From: Pteria penguin
Taxonomy: Eukaryota > Mollusca > Bivalvia > Pterioida > Pteriidae
Length of the DNA: 64,000 nucleotides
Direction of reading: 5' to 3'
NCBI GenBank assembly: GCA_035048485.1
Contig: CM068582.1
Coordinates: 19,665,570 to 19,729,569, forward strand
Positions 45,116-57,064 of the stretch are shown here, one piece after another (position 1 is the first letter of the stretch; each line of letters opens with the position of its first letter). The notes beneath the pieces were generated by a model. It was not told the origin of the DNA, ran no database searches, and saw only the letters and a list, made by a program, of their open reading frames with translations. A program made the translations under genes and the position numbers.

Positions 45116-46100
45116 TGGAGGAGTCATAACCTGTCTTCTTTTAATTGTCTCAAAATACCATGGGTCCACTACTGTTAGTCGATCAGAGTTCATATGATAA
45201 CAAACATAGCTCTCCTGTCATGCGGTCAAATGCATTTGCACTGTAGACCTATTTCTAAAAATAGACAAATGGTCATGTGATATCAGAAAAAAATCCCCCG
45301 ACTTCAGTTTGACAAGAGATATCAAGTGCCAGTTAGGAAGTGTGCACGGACCTTTCATTGAAAAAGAGAATACATGTCGCACAGAATAACAACATAAACA
45401 CACAGGTAAATTATGAATACGAGGAAGCGATACACGGGTGCCATTTTGGATTTTCCGTTTAATGTATACATACCTCATGTAATGTTTTATTAAATTTTCT
45501 CTTATATCTGCAATAATGACAGTTTTCTCACACCCTTTCTGCATCCCTTATGAAAGTTTTTCTCCAAAAATAATAGAAAAATTGTAAATTATAAGCGTCA
45601 AAATGACGTCAGGCTCGCTCTCCTTTGAGCATATTTTCTGAATACATTAACCAACCTTTTCGTCGGCATTGCTAATTTACCGGAACTTGATTGGTTGTGT
45701 ATTTATAGCGATCTACTTTAGACCAATGAACGGTAAAGAAAATGATTTCGGTATAGCGCATTGGATGTAGGTGCACATGTATTAGAGAAAGGTTTATCTA
45801 TTATACAATACAAAGATAAAGAAGAATTTTATCGTGATTTAAAATAAGCTTTAAATAACGAGGTGTATGTAGGCCTACTTGAAATGTAAAGAAAGTTGAG
45901 ACGGCAATTATATTCTTTGTAAAACAACAACAGATCTAGATGTGATTTGATGTGATCATCAATTAAAAAAAAAGAATACATATTTCTGAGGTTTTTTGTT
46001 GTTTTTTTTTTTCTTCAATATCTGGTGATCCACAAAATTAACCAAGTGGTGTTTTATTGCTGATTAACTGTATAAACTGCGGTTATCTTTATATCAAGCA
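45116..46100. other. Upstream region with candidate promoter, otherwise unassigned
   Basis: Includes the TATA/CCAAT/CRE cluster described separately. No coding exon recognised. Confidence 0.45.
45690..45735 (-). promoter_or_regulatory. Candidate promoter elements upstream of the NFAT5-like gene
   Basis: On the minus strand TATAAATA at 45707-45700 is preceded about 23 bases upstream by an inverted CCAAT (CATTGG) and followed by CCAAT (CAACCAATC); a CRE-like TGACGTCA lies at about 45605. It sits about 4 kb upstream of the first coding exon, where a 5'UTR exon is expected, but no donor linking them is convincing. Chance occurrence in AT-rich DNA is possible. Confidence 0.25.
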
Positions 46101-46503
46101 ATATTTATAAGAAAAGGGGGGGGGGGGATGCCACAGAGCCAAATTTCACCGGCGGAAAGGGGGGGGGGGATTTGCAATGATTTTGGGTACGGACGTGCGG
46201 CTGGAGCCGAAGGGAAAAGGATACCCATTAATATATTGTATATATAAAAGTATACCCCATTCCAGCCCCACGTTATATACATATACCTTAATATAGGACC
46301 TTGATCTCGTTACCCTCACCCCCACCCCGTGCCAATTTTCTACTGATGATGCCAGTGGGAGATTATTTCTCATTTTTGTGTCTGAATATTGGTTTGCTAT
46401 AGTGTCTTATGATCTATTAATGTTTCTTTTTTATCTTCATTAGAACATGTACATGAATTTAGATCTAGATCTATAGCCTACATGTAAGCAAAACTGCAGC
46501 AGA

Positions 46504-46679
46504 CATTGGCGGATTTAGAGGGGGGCCTGGGGGGCCCGGACCCCCCCCCCCCCACCTTTGGTCACATATATACTAGTAAAAAACAGATTTTGCACCAAAG
46601 ATGGCTGAGAAGTTTGGCTAATACCCATTTAGCCCCCCCCCCCCTTTTCACTTTTTCGGAAATCCTGGATCCGCCACTG
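46504..46679. mobile_element. MITE with CAGTGGCGGATCCAGG-type ends, copy 1
   Basis: Left end CATTGGCGGATTTAGAGG, right end CCTGGATCCGCCACTG. CAGTG termini are typical of hAT-type elements. Long G and C runs lie just inside both ends. No clear 8-bp target duplication. Confidence 0.7.
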
Positions 46680-46784
46680 GCAGTCGCACTTTTGACATAT
46701 ATTAGTTTTATATTGTCCAAGAGAGGATTTTCTTTTTAAAAACAGGAAATCTGGAGCTTGCTTGCTTTTACACACGTATATAAA

Positions 46785-46918
46785 CATTGGCGGATTTAGA
46801 GGGGGGAAGGCCACATATTTACTAGTAAAAATCCAGATTTTGCACTGAAAATGACTGAGTAGTTCGGCTAATACACATGCGCCCCCCCCCCTTTTCGGAA
46901 ATCCTGGATCCGCCACTG
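46785..46918. mobile_element. MITE with CAGTGGCGGATCCAGG-type ends, copy 2
   Basis: Same ends and interior (CACATATTTACTAGTAAAAA, GGCTAATACACATGCG) as copy 1 but shorter. A third partial copy (46919-47070) and a related G-rich start (46110-46175) follow the same pattern. Confidence 0.7.
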
Positions 46919-47070
46919 AACCACCCCCTTTTGGTCGGAAAATTGAACCAAAAAGGTAATTTTCGATCATTTTAGGGCTGCCCCCACCTTTCCAGACCGA
47001 CAGTGCCAAACATTTGTCTTGGGAGACTGCATCCCCCTCCCTTTTCAAAAATTTCTAGATCCGACCATAG

Positions 47071-47437
47071 TCATAGGTGAATTCAAAGAGGATTAGTTAA
47101 TTAAGTATGGTTCTTCATCGTGTAAAACCAAACTTTCATCCAGCATCTCGGTTTATCTCGGATGACACACAAGATCTCATTTTTACGTTATGCCATGGAA
47201 AACTCTTTAAAGGTTTTCAATCTCCAAGAAAATTCTAGTGAAAAATACGAGCTTAAAAATATATTATTTTTTATCAGAGGAACATATGATATACAAATAA
47301 ATTGGTGGTGTTAAAATTCTGCCATATCTGTTTTCCTTTGAAATCTAGATATCAAAATCACTCTACAATACAATATGTACTCAATAAACAAAAGATTTCG
47401 TGCAAAGTAAAATTACATGATCCTGCCTTATTTTGTC
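47071..47437. other. No recognised feature
   Basis: AT-rich sequence, no gene or repeat recognised. Confidence 0.45.
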
Positions 47438-47547
47438 GATCCGGGTTCGATTCCCGGATTGCGCCACTGTATGTTTAATAGGTTGGTTACCTCCTGCTTC
47501 CATATCTGGGAATTTGTTGAAAGCGACGTAAAACACCAATCAACCAA
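47438..47547 (+). mobile_element. SINE family 2, 5'-truncated
   Basis: GATCCGGGTTCGATTCCCGG is an intact B box, followed by GGTTGGTTACCTCCTGC and a CACCAATCAACCAACC tail as at 26946. The stem GATCCGGG...CCCGGATT imitates a tRNA T arm, but no tRNA body precedes it. Confidence 0.8.
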
Positions 47548-47782
47548 CCTTATTTTGTCCCAAGTCTTGTAAAAATAATGACAGGACAGTTCTTATAGAG
47601 ACGAGTTATATGTGTTATTCCTAATTTTACATTGGATTCTTTCTACAATATCAGATGTTTATTTGAACATAAAAAATTTATATAACCATGCTACATCTAA
47701 AATTAAGCAAAATAATATAGAACACCGCCCTCCTTATTTTGACACAAAATTGACAGATATCTCATATGCTGTGGTCAGCCTA

Positions 47783-47870
47783 GGCATGGAACGTAAAAGA
47801 TCCCTAACTGCTTTGGATGGGTCCACTGCAAAGGTATAAATTTCTATGCAGTGCTCCAAGAAGATGCCGT
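47783..47870 (+). mobile_element. SINE family 1 fragment
   Basis: GTAAAAGATCCCTAACTGC, GGTCCACTGCAAAGG and AAGATGCCGTGG match the family 1 3' body. Confidence 0.7.
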
Positions 47871-48239
47871 GGAAAGAAGAACAATATTCAGTCAATTTAA
47901 GAAATAAATCTAATTTTTTTTCGTTGGATGGAGATATACTACGAAAAAAAGGACGGAAAACTATAATTAACTTAGTTATACTGTTTTGTGTGTGGTGTAC
48001 CTCAATCCAACGATTAACAAATTAGATTCGTTTCTTATGAGTTAATTCCTTTCAAACATGTTTTGTACCGTGCGTTAGGCAGTGCTTGTGTACTATCAGT
48101 TAGTAACATATATTGAAGTTAGCAGCTTATGACATCACAAAAACGTGCCATTGTTCTTTACGTCATTTTTGCTGGAACATGTTTTATTTCCTCCCAAAAT
48201 ATTAGGACCGCAGTTAATTTTGATATATTCACTTAAATG

Positions 48240-48370
48240 ATATATGTAGTCAGTCTGAAAAAGAAGTTCGTTAAAGGAAGGTATCCTACTAGACTTATGT
48301 TGCTCCCACCCAGTATCTACCCATGGACGGATCTGGACGGAAAAAAATAGGGAATTTTGAGTACAACAAC
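48240..48370. mobile_element. Fragment of the hairpin-ended element family
   Basis: GAAAAAGAAGTTCGTTAAAGG and ATGGACGGATCTGGACGG match the interior of the 30228 copy (GAAGAAGTTTGTCAAAGGAG, ATGAATCTGGACG). Confidence 0.6.
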
Positions 48371-48479
48371 AAACAACAAAATTATTCATTCTCATAAATA
48401 CAACATGTGTAATGAAGAGATACAGCCTGAAAACACACATACATTTCAAGCAATTAACTAGGAGGACATGCTCTCTACT

Positions 48480-48860
48480 TTGATGACATAGGATCCAAAT
48501 TCTATCGTTTCTAGGAATGTTGTTCCAACGACCAGTCACAATTGGTAGTTTAAAATTTGATATTTTAAATCTGCAAAATAATTCTCTTTTGCTTTTAGGT
48601 AATTCATTTAGGTAAAATTTCAATTTCTGTTCATCTTTAGAAATAAGGTAATTTATTACTTTTGATGAGTTTTCATTTCATTTCTGTAGATTTTGATCTT
48701 TTAAGGTTTGTGATGCATAAGTATTTATCCAATGTTTAGTAACAAAAGTTTGGGCTTCTCATATATATGACAGACCACATTCGTTTAAATTATTTTTGAT
48801 AAATCTAATCCATAGATTATAATTGTCTTTACAAGTAAGTGAGTAAAGGAATTTTGTGAA
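48480..48860 (-). pseudogene. LINE (non-LTR retrotransposon) ORF2 C-terminal remnant
   Basis: The minus-strand frame reads NYNLWIRFIKNNLNECGL, then EAQTFVTKHWINTYASQT, LKFYLNELPKSKRELF, then KISNFKLPIVTGRWNNIPR, the usual end of a LINE ORF2 (LPIExGRWxxIPR...C..C). Two stops both sit where Trp is expected (TGG to TGA) and it has no start, so it is decayed. No target-site or tail boundaries found. Confidence 0.75.
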
Positions 48861-48899
48861 TTTTTATCATCTGATAAAATAATTCTTGATCTAGATGTA

Positions 48900-49315
48900 G
48901 GCATAAATAGGCATAAATGACAAAGTCCAATAAGACGTCAAAAGAGCCCAACACTCAGATTAAAGTCAGAAGGGTCGCAATGGAACCAAAACAACACTTT
49001 GTAAAACACCTTTCAAGAATACTTTGGTGCAATCGGTTTGATGATCTTATGCAGATGGTATGAAAAGGCTTGTCAAAAGAGGGTACCGTTTTGGTGCTAT
49101 GTCGCCCTGAACTGGATCCATCCTTTACAGAAGTTGCAAAAACTAACAATAACAACAATTGTTACGATCATTGAGAACTTCTCATTATCTAATTTGATCA
49201 AAATTCCCTCGGTAGTTCTGAATATGTTGATAGTAAGAAAAGTTTTACGCCGGACGAACGGAAGCCAAATGAAGAGTGATCACAATAGCTCACTTGATTG
49301 CACTGGTGAGCTAAA
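48900..49315. mobile_element. 3' half of a hairpin-ended element
   Basis: GGAACCAAAACAACACTT, GGGTACCGTTTTGG and GCCGGACGAACGGA lead into ATAGCTCACTTGATTGC and GGTGAGCTAAA, a shortened version of the terminal hairpin. Confidence 0.7.
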
Positions 49316-50702
49316 ATCAAAACATTTTAGCGTTTGCATTTCATTTACATTATCATAACTTCACAATTATACATTACTATTTGTACTTGCATATCTAGAA
49401 ATTTGACAAAAGACCAAAAGCAAACGATTTTAGGCATTCTTAAATCAAATAATTCCTATTTTCTATTTCTAGATAATGGTAAATTCTAATTTGAAAGAGA
49501 TAGGCGAAACATTGCAGAAAAAAGTTAAAAGTTACTTGCTATTGGACTTTTATTGAACTTATTAATATTTAATCACTGTTGTATGGAAATAAACACATTA
49601 CTTAGAAAAATGAAAAAGGACTCTCTATAGAAGGAATTCAGACTCACTATTTTTGCTTGTTTGGGCATATTATTTTATTACTTCGGCCATGAAAATGTCT
49701 ACATGTCAATTGAAAATCAAACTTGCCACACTTATTTCAACACATCTTTAAAAAGTTTTGTTTCTATAGTTAATCATGCCATAGTCTTATCTTAATTACA
49801 AGATATATGTTGAATTTATGTACACGAAATGTGATGTGTTGGGCATAAACCCCAGGTCGACGGTGCTGGCGAATGATAAACCCCAGGTCGACAACCCCAG
49901 GTCGACGGTGCTTGCGAATAATCAAATGTACCTATAGCTAGTAAACATGATGTTCAACTTAAATTCAAATTCTTCGATGATGTGGAGTGCTTATATATAT
50001 TTTAAATTTTCGGAGAAGAAATGAAAACATGGGTGTATGAATGAAGGTGTATACATGTACTATATGTTCCGTCAAATAAAGGATCGCAGAAATAATTCTT
50101 GTATATATAAATTCTTATACATGTATAATATCGTTTATAAAGAGACGCTCAGCTGAGATTTAGGATGGCTGGCAATTTTGGGGGAAAAGAAGTGATATTG
50201 TGGCTTTTAAAATGAAAATAAGTAATCTAGTATCCTTGAACATAAGTATATCATTATGACTTCCAGGACGGGCATATACATGTATAACGCATGTTTATAT
50301 AAACTCCATTGTCATCCACAATATATTATATTGTTTTGGGTATATATTGAAATATCAGTGATGCAACACCCTTTAGGTGAAACTGAATTCACAGTCAATT
50401 GAAGAGCATGCTGTAGGTCTTTAATGTTTTATTGATGTTTATGAGAGTGCACACAATTCATGTAATTGACATTTTGAATTTGCATTGTTTCATAAGTATA
50501 ATTTCCACTGTCCAAAGACCCTCTGCCTTTTTTCAATTTAAATGCACGTAATTTTAAACTAACTACACCACTGAATATATAGACACGTGTCTGTAACTTG
50601 AAGCTTGGGCATTTCAACGTTTATATGATAAGGAGAAGGGTTTTACTCACACTGCAAACTAGTCTAAGTTATCTAGCTGCTCTTCCAAATTATTTCTAAT
50701 CT
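49316..50702. other. Upstream flank of the Nudix gene
   Basis: No gene. Holds the GTCGAC cluster at 49845-49920 and AT-rich sequence with ATACATGTATA motifs. Promoter elements cannot be assigned with confidence. Confidence 0.5.
49845..49920. repeat. CCCCAGGTCGAC cluster
   Basis: AACCCCAGGTCGAC occurs three times in 76 bases, two copies followed by GGTGCTGGCGAAT or GGTGCTTGCGAAT. GC- and CpG-rich in an AT-rich flank. Confidence 0.9.
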
Positions 50703-50737
50703 GTGACACTGATTGGCTTTCAAAGCGATGTTCATCG

Positions 50738-50833
50738 GTATGTCGTAAATATTCAATATTTGTGTTTCGAAAATGTGACGTTTTACAGCTCAAATACATG
50801 CATCAATGATAATCAAAGGATTTGTAATTTCAG
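50738..50833 (+). other. Probable 5'UTR intron of the Nudix gene
   Basis: Donor TTCATCG|GTATGT at 50738 and acceptor GATTTGTAATTTCAG|G ending at 50833 would remove 96 bases and place the ATG seven bases into the next exon. An inverted CCAAT (ATTGG) lies at about 50712. If the intron is retained, an in-frame upstream ATG at 50703 would add 46 residues. Confidence 0.45.
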
Positions 50834-50840
50834 GTTTAAA

Positions 50841-51536
50841 ATGACAAATCGTGTAGAGGAGCTTCGGAAATGTTTTACTGGCCTGGATACCCGATATAAT
50901 GGTTACAAAAAATTCGAAGTTCCCAACTGGAGACAAGCCAGTGTCTTGGTTCCTTTGTTTTACTTGGAAGGAGAATGGAACGTATTACTTACTGTTCGGT
51001 CAAAGCATTTGAGGTCGCACTCCGGACTTGTAGCTTTTCCGGGAGGGCATGCCGACGACGACGACACTGACGAAGTTTCCACGGCGCTCCGAGAAGCAGA
51101 GGAGGAAATCGGATTACCACCAACTTCCGTTGACGTCATCGCCGTCTTACCGCAATCGGTCGTACGTCCAAATAAAATAGTCAGCGTCGTAGTTGGGGTT
51201 ATATCTCCCAACTTCACTCCGCGAATCAACAAGCAGGAAGTGCACAAAACATTCAGTCTACCTCTATCCCGATTTCTCAAAGACGACTGCACTAAACAAG
51301 AATTTCATTTTGGCAATGCAATGTTCTATTCATATTTTTTCAATGATATTGTTGATGGTAAGTTGATTGTAACATATGGATTTACCGCTGTGTATTGTAT
51401 GCAAATAGCTCTTGTTGTATTACATTCCAACAAAGAATTCACGCTACGAGAAAACAACGTCATCACTCGCACCACGGCTTTTGATCCGGTTGCCACCATG
51501 CAATACTTAGATTCTCTCTTCAAACATAAGCTGTAG
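50841..51536 (+). CDS. Nudix hydrolase, CoA diphosphatase of NUDT7/NUDT8 type
   Basis: 231 codons in one coding exon. The family cleaves coenzyme A and its esters to phosphopantetheine and 3',5'-ADP. The sequence shows LLTVRSKHLRSHSGLVAFPGG, the NuCoA signature specific to these enzymes, running into the Nudix box (GGHADDDDTDEV...REAEEEIGL), with the one-residue-longer spacing seen in NUDT7. REAEEE supplies the metal-binding glutamates. The C-terminus KHKL is a non-canonical match to the peroxisomal PTS1 pattern (SKL-like), favouring NUDT7 over mitochondrial NUDT8, but weakly. Start chosen at 50841 because TTTGTAATTTCAG just upstream is a good acceptor and the in-frame extension back to 50703 has no family resemblance. 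Its CpG-rich 51,010-51,190 segment contrasts with the surrounding AT-rich DNA. Confidence 0.93.
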   Translation: MTNRVEELRKCFTGLDTRYNGYKKFEVPNWRQASVLVPLFYLEGEWNVLLTVRSKHLRSHSGLVAFPGGHADDDDTDEVSTALREAEEEIGLPPTSVDVIAVLPQSVVRPNKIVSVVVGVISPNFTPRINKQEVHKTFSLPLSRFLKDDCTKQEFHFGNAMFYSYFFNDIVDGKLIVTYGFTAVYCMQIALVVLHSNKEFTLRENNVITRTTAFDPVATMQYLDSLFKHKL

Positions 51537-52679
51537 TTATATTACACTTCTAGGATACATTGCAATATATTAATTGATACATCAATGGACATTGTCTAGT
51601 TCAGTATCATCTTACTGACATAAAAGATTGTGGTGTAATTTTAGGCTGTTTGTAATCCAGGCTGCTCTTATAGCACAAGTCAAGATAGAAATTCCTGCAA
51701 TTATGTATCGAGTGTGTGTGTGTGTGGGGGGGGGGGGGTGAGATCGATTTCGATCTCTCTCTCAATACTAATTCCATTTTTTATTACATTTAAAAAATTA
51801 TTCAGACTGCTTTACGCAATGTACTTTTGGCGTATTGGTGAATATACATGTAAGTACATGGAGAATTCAAGTGTCAGTTTGACGTTCAGGCTATATTGAA
51901 AATTTATATAAATTTCATTTACTTTCAAGATTTCTATTTTAAAATATACGTCCCTGATATAATTATACCTTGGAACAAGTGATTTTTGTCTTGTGATATA
52001 GGTATGCCACTACGTCCTAGTTTTAACGATTTGATTCCACTTTGAAAGTTTTTCTTTCCTCGGTGGATTTCCACCCTTGCGACACATTTCGTACACGTAT
52101 AGGTCTATTATTGTGATAATTAAGGTTTAGAATTCGTAACGCAAACAACGAATAAATATGAAGTTAGAAATGTAACTCATGAATTACATATGTAGAGAAA
52201 CGTGATTAAGCAATGTATAGTTAGATTTCTCTGCATTCGATACATTTGCTTTATCGGTAATCGTCATTTCAATTCATTGTCGTTTCACAAAACAAAACGT
52301 AAATTTTCTGTTGGTAACTGTTTTTGATTGATAACATTTTTGGAGCAGTGCAGTTAGGAGTCTCTATGGGAATATTTTGACGTGGTACGCAACTATATTG
52401 TCTTGGCATTCATGTTTCTAACCTACTGTGTTCCGGTAGACATCAGGTGAAGTTAATATAAATTTACAATATAGTACTTTAAACCTTAACCGTTTTACTA
52501 CTGAGTAAATGCCTTGGGTCTGAAAATGTACATACAAACTGTCACACGGACAACCTATATCTAGATGAATGCAAGTGCACTTTAAATATCCATCTTTCTC
52601 TCAAATTTATATTTATATTTCCAGTTCCTTATGCAGTTGTATTAGTGGTAATTAAAACATCACTGCGGATTTATCCCAG
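51537..52679. other. 3' flank of the Nudix gene
   Basis: A GT/G run at 51712-51737 and a candidate poly(A) signal at 52151; no other gene seen. Confidence 0.5.
52151..52156 (+). terminator. Candidate poly(A) signal for the Nudix gene
   Basis: AATAAA about 615 bases after the stop codon. I saw no earlier AATAAA on this strand in the 3' flank. Use is inferred from position only. Confidence 0.35.
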
Positions 52680-53240
52680 TTTGCCTTTTTATACGCTCGC
52701 AAAACAATGCGGGGATTTTGATGGAACTTGGTACAGAAAAGAACTCTATATGTAGATGTGCATATCAAAAAAGGGAATGTTATCCAAAAAACTTAACAGG
52801 AGTTATGACCATTGGACTTGGAAATTCTTAGATTTTTCTATTCAAAGTAAATTGTCTTCGCAGCTGCTTCTAAACCCTTGGAGGATTTTGATGAAATTTA
52901 GTAAAAAGAAAGAACACCGTATGAAGATGTGCATATCGGAGGGGAAATGATGTCCAAAAATGTTAAGGAGTTTGTTTTTTGTTTTTTGTTTTTTTTTTTT
53001 GGAATTTGTAAGATTTTTTGCAATGCTTAAAACATTAAGGACCTTGGACTTAATATTTAATTATGCAAAGTACCTTGTCTTCGCAACTTCTCCTAAATCC
53101 GGTTGTGGATTTTGATGAAACTTGATGCAAAGAAAAATCACATCATGAAGACGTGTATATTAAACATGAAATTTCAACAGAACCGAAGAACAGAAAAGGA
53201 TTTGATGGAACTTGATGGGATTAAAATATTGTAAGTTCTC
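52680..53240. repeat. About 165-bp degenerate repeat, 3 copies
   Basis: Each copy has GGATTTTGATGRAACTTGGT-like sequence, GTAGATGTGCATATC and a CTTCGCA...TCCTAAA block. A fragment, TTTGTAAGATTTTTTGCAAT, recurs at 53003 and 53493. Confidence 0.7.
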
Positions 53241-55251
53241 TTCAAATATTTTTTTCTTTTCCTCAGACTAGCTGTATAGATCAACAAACCGGAGGTATCA
53301 AAGTGATCGAAAAGAATGTTTTAATATTTTTGTTTCCTAAATTGCAAAATCAATTTGTTTTCGACCCCTTTTTTTATTTTTGCCTATTCTCAAGTAATTT
53401 CGTAGATTTCCTCCTTGTAAGTTGCTTGTTGCTTGATTTTGTGTATTTTAACTGGAGTTATTGAAGAAAACTAAGAAAATGAACACAAAAATAATTTGTA
53501 AGATTTTTTGCAATGCTTAAAACATTAATTAAGGGGGATATACTATGTGCATGTAAATACTCAGCTTTGTGAACTCCTTCGATTGAAGGACTCTGATGAA
53601 ACAGGCTCAAGTGACCCATTGTTATATAGCGCATTATTTGTTGTCAGTAACGTCGGTCCCTCCGGGGGAGGGGTTTTTTTCTGACATTTGCATACATTTA
53701 TGTGCCTATTTGTTTTACATCAGTTTAATACAGAAAATAAAAAAGCATTTGTTTGCGAACCTTTGTTTAAATATCTATTTCAAGGGTTATTTGAAAGTTT
53801 CTTGATATTTACCCCAATTTTTATGTAGGCCAGATCGTTCTGGGATGCTGAAGGGTAGTAGTTCAAACCCCGCTAAATGCAAACATTTGTTTCATATCAT
53901 TTTTCACCAAAACAAGTTTTTAAATGTCTCTGTCATAAAAGGAGGGCTGATTCTGACTTTTTTTACACAAATTATTGTGTCATTTTCTTGAGTAATAACA
54001 TATAAAGAAACAAGAAGACATTTACTTGGCAACATGTATTTGAAAGAATATCAATTTCAAGGGTTATTGGGATGTGAAAATGTCAAAATTTAGTTATCTT
54101 TATTTTCATTGATTTTGTCTATATCTTTTAACAGTTCTGTTCTTGTTTGCGGTAGTGCTTCAAATATAGAAGAATAAATTTCGATTTACTTTACACCAAA
54201 ACACGTTTTCAATGTTTTGCAGTATGTAAACTAAGTTATTCCAGGAAAAAATGAAAACGCTAATGTGACTCAATCCTTTTCACACATTTTTCTGTTTTGA
54301 TTTATTCAGTGTAGACACGCAATTAAGTATTGTTTTATTGGAATTTATATATTTCAATATATAATGTAGTTACTAGAAAGTTCTATTTCCTAAATCTAAC
54401 TTTCTTGAATTTTGTCCTGTTTATTTGAGCCAGCACTGATATACTATAGAGCAGTACTGTCCCTGTTGATGGCAGTTTTTGTTTGCATTTTTATTATTAT
54501 TCTATTTTGCACCAAAAAGGCTGTAAAGCATTTGCTGTAAAAAATAAAAATCTATGAAATTCAGAAGTGTACTATAACGCTAATTTACATTAATTTTGCA
54601 TATTTCTATCTGATTTTAGTGGAATGGATCTTTAAAAAAGATAGTCAAATTTCTAAGACTGAAGAAGATAGAGAATACACCGTTTACACTAAAGTTTAAA
54701 AACATGTATTACGTTTAAACTTTACTATTGTTATAATAAAATTTAAATGCAATAAAATAGTGTAACAACATCATTGAGCTTTAATGGACTTGTTCTTTGT
54801 ACTCTCTGGAAGAATTTTTATTGAATATCTGGAAGTTACATTGCTTTGTGCCGGAATTCACCAGAAATGTTTTATATCAGCGTTGAAAAGTAAATTCAGG
54901 AATAAGCTGTCTTTTATGAAGAGGAACTTTCTGGTCGCTTTAAAGAGATCGTCAATTCCGATGTTGCACTTCTGTGAAAAGGTCTATTTGTTTTGGGGTA
55001 GAATTTGAAACATTGGTCTGGAAACTTTTTGTCATTGTTGTTGCCGAGTTTAGTGTATAATCAATGAATTACCGTATATGTCGTATAACTGCTTATTGAA
55101 AACATCTAAATTTACGGTATATCATATGATATTATATAAAGGTGTCTTAAGTGAATTGAATATATAACATGTATCAGTATAGTTGAACGTTAAATGAAAA
55201 TAATGTCGAAACATTAAACTAATCCCGAGTGTAAGAGGCTCGTACGACCGA
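53241..55251. other. No recognised gene
   Basis: AT-rich. The frame at 54784-55008 is open for 74 codons but has no domain, no codon evidence and no splice context. Confidence 0.45.
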
Positions 55252-55435
55252 GTTTCCCTGGCAAAGGTTCAGTGGTAGAGATAAACTCCCGTCTCTAGAT
55301 ATAGTAAAGAGGGTTAGTACTTGAGCAGATGAACAGACCTGATTTTACCCTCAGTCTGTTTTACCTAGTTCAGGTACAGCATGGCACCATATACTTGAAA
55401 TAACCATGGAGTAACAATAATCAATCAATCAATAT
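55252..55435 (+). mobile_element. SINE family 1-like, diverged
   Basis: TTTCCCTGGCAAAGGTTCAG head, CAGCATGGCACCATATACTTG, GAAATAACCATGGAGTAAC and an AATCAATCAATCAATA tail. Confidence 0.7.
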
Positions 55436-56423
55436 ATCAATGTGCATAGAAGGTTATGTTAATAGATGTATCAAAACATGTATCAACTCAACACAAAGTC
55501 TATGTCTATTTATCTCCCTTTGATGGTATCCTTTGTGAAAAGTTTCATTGATATCAATGAATTGGTTTATGAGTTGGGTTTACGAGGTCATGTTTATAAA
55601 TGTATCAACATAGAGTCGAAGTTAATCATCTTCCCTTGATAGTATTGTTGAGCAATTATTACGTTTCATGCACGTCCTGCTGAACATTTTGGCAGTCAAG
55701 TTTCTCTCAATTTATTATAGCTATAAGAATATCGGTTAGCAACAGCAAAAAAAACCCCCCAAATTTGATGCTTAATAGGCACTATACGGAATCATCGGCC
55801 ACTTTGACTTGCAGAGCTTTTGATTCTGGTTATGAATTTACCTCCGGGTCTGGCAGTTTATACATGTATGTGGGCTTGTGTTGTGTCGGATGAGGGGAGG
55901 TTTGTGCCTGGTGGACGATCCGACTAGCGAAGCGCGATAAGTTTCTCCACCCGGCATGAATGATCTCTCAGACAGACGAATTGTATGTGTTTCGACTATC
56001 GCATGACTACGATATGTCATGAGTGCGGACTATCGCATGTCTACGATATGTCATGGACTGGATACAATATATAAGTTTAAATTGTTTTTCCCCTCATCTT
56101 TGCTCTCCGCTTAGTTTTCCCTTATTTCAAAATTCAAATCGGTCAACATTTTAACTATGTTCATTTCAACAGCAGCGCCTTCTTTCATTACATTCTGTCT
56201 TGTCTATGTGTGGTGCTTTATATATTTAATAATTATAGGTATCCATCGTCTTACATTCAATGTGTAATACTTGTTATAGCTGTCTGTACACTATAATTTC
56301 TTTTTGATCATCTACTGATGGCAGCAGCAATGGTTTCTCGTATGTATACTTGAAGTACCATCCGAAAGTGTCGTACTTTGAGTAAAACATATGCCAGATG
56401 TCAAGTGCATAGAAAGAACTTAT
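55436..56423. other. No recognised gene
   Basis: A short duplication of GACTATCGCATG(A/T)CTACG with ATATGTCATG at 55995-56055; otherwise nothing. Confidence 0.5.
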
Positions 56424-57062
56424 GACACAATCATATTCCATATGGCGCCGACGTACCTCAAAACAAATCTCATACAGCCGTTGTACCTCCTCAAAACAAA
56501 TCTCACAAAGCCGATATACCTCTCACAAACCCCATATAAAGCCGATATACCTCTCACAAACCCCATATAAAGCCGATATACCTCTCACAAACCCCCATAT
56601 AAAGTCGATTTACCTCACACAAACCCTATATAAAGTCGATGTACCTCACACAAACCCCATATAAAGTCGATGTACCTCACAAAAACCCTATATAAAGTCG
56701 ATGTACCTCACACAAACCGTATATAAAGTCGATGCACCTCGCACAAACCCCATATAAAGTCGATGTACCTCACACAAACCCTACATAAAGTCGATTTACC
56801 TCACACAAACCCTATATAAAGTCGATGTACCTCACATAAACACTACAAAGAGCGAGGTACCTCACACAAATCAAATTTAAGCCGACGTATCTCACACACA
56901 CCCCATACAGAGCCGATGTATCTCTCACATACCCCATATAAAACCGACGTACATCATTCATACCCTATAAAGTGGCGACATACCTCACATATACCCAATA
57001 TAGAGCTGAAATACTTCACACATACCGCATATATAGCCGACGTATCTCATACATACCCCATA
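56424..57062. repeat. 30-bp minisatellite, about 20 copies, TATATAAAG in most central units
   Basis: Unit CCATATAAAGTCGATGTACC plus TCACACAAAC. Units in the centre (56540-56840) are regular; both edges are degenerate. Plus-strand units carry TATATAAAG or CATATAAAG, close to the TATA-box consensus. Confidence 0.93.
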
Positions 57063-57064
57063 TA

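Noticed and set aside
45116..45544. Minus-strand 112- and 108-codon frames near the candidate promoter
   Set aside because: The first is a translation of the polypurine tract; the second has no family match or splice support.
47438..47470. Possible tRNA gene (perfect GGTTCGATTCC box)
   Set aside because: No acceptor, D or anticodon stems precede it, and the following sequence matches a SINE family 2 body found elsewhere.
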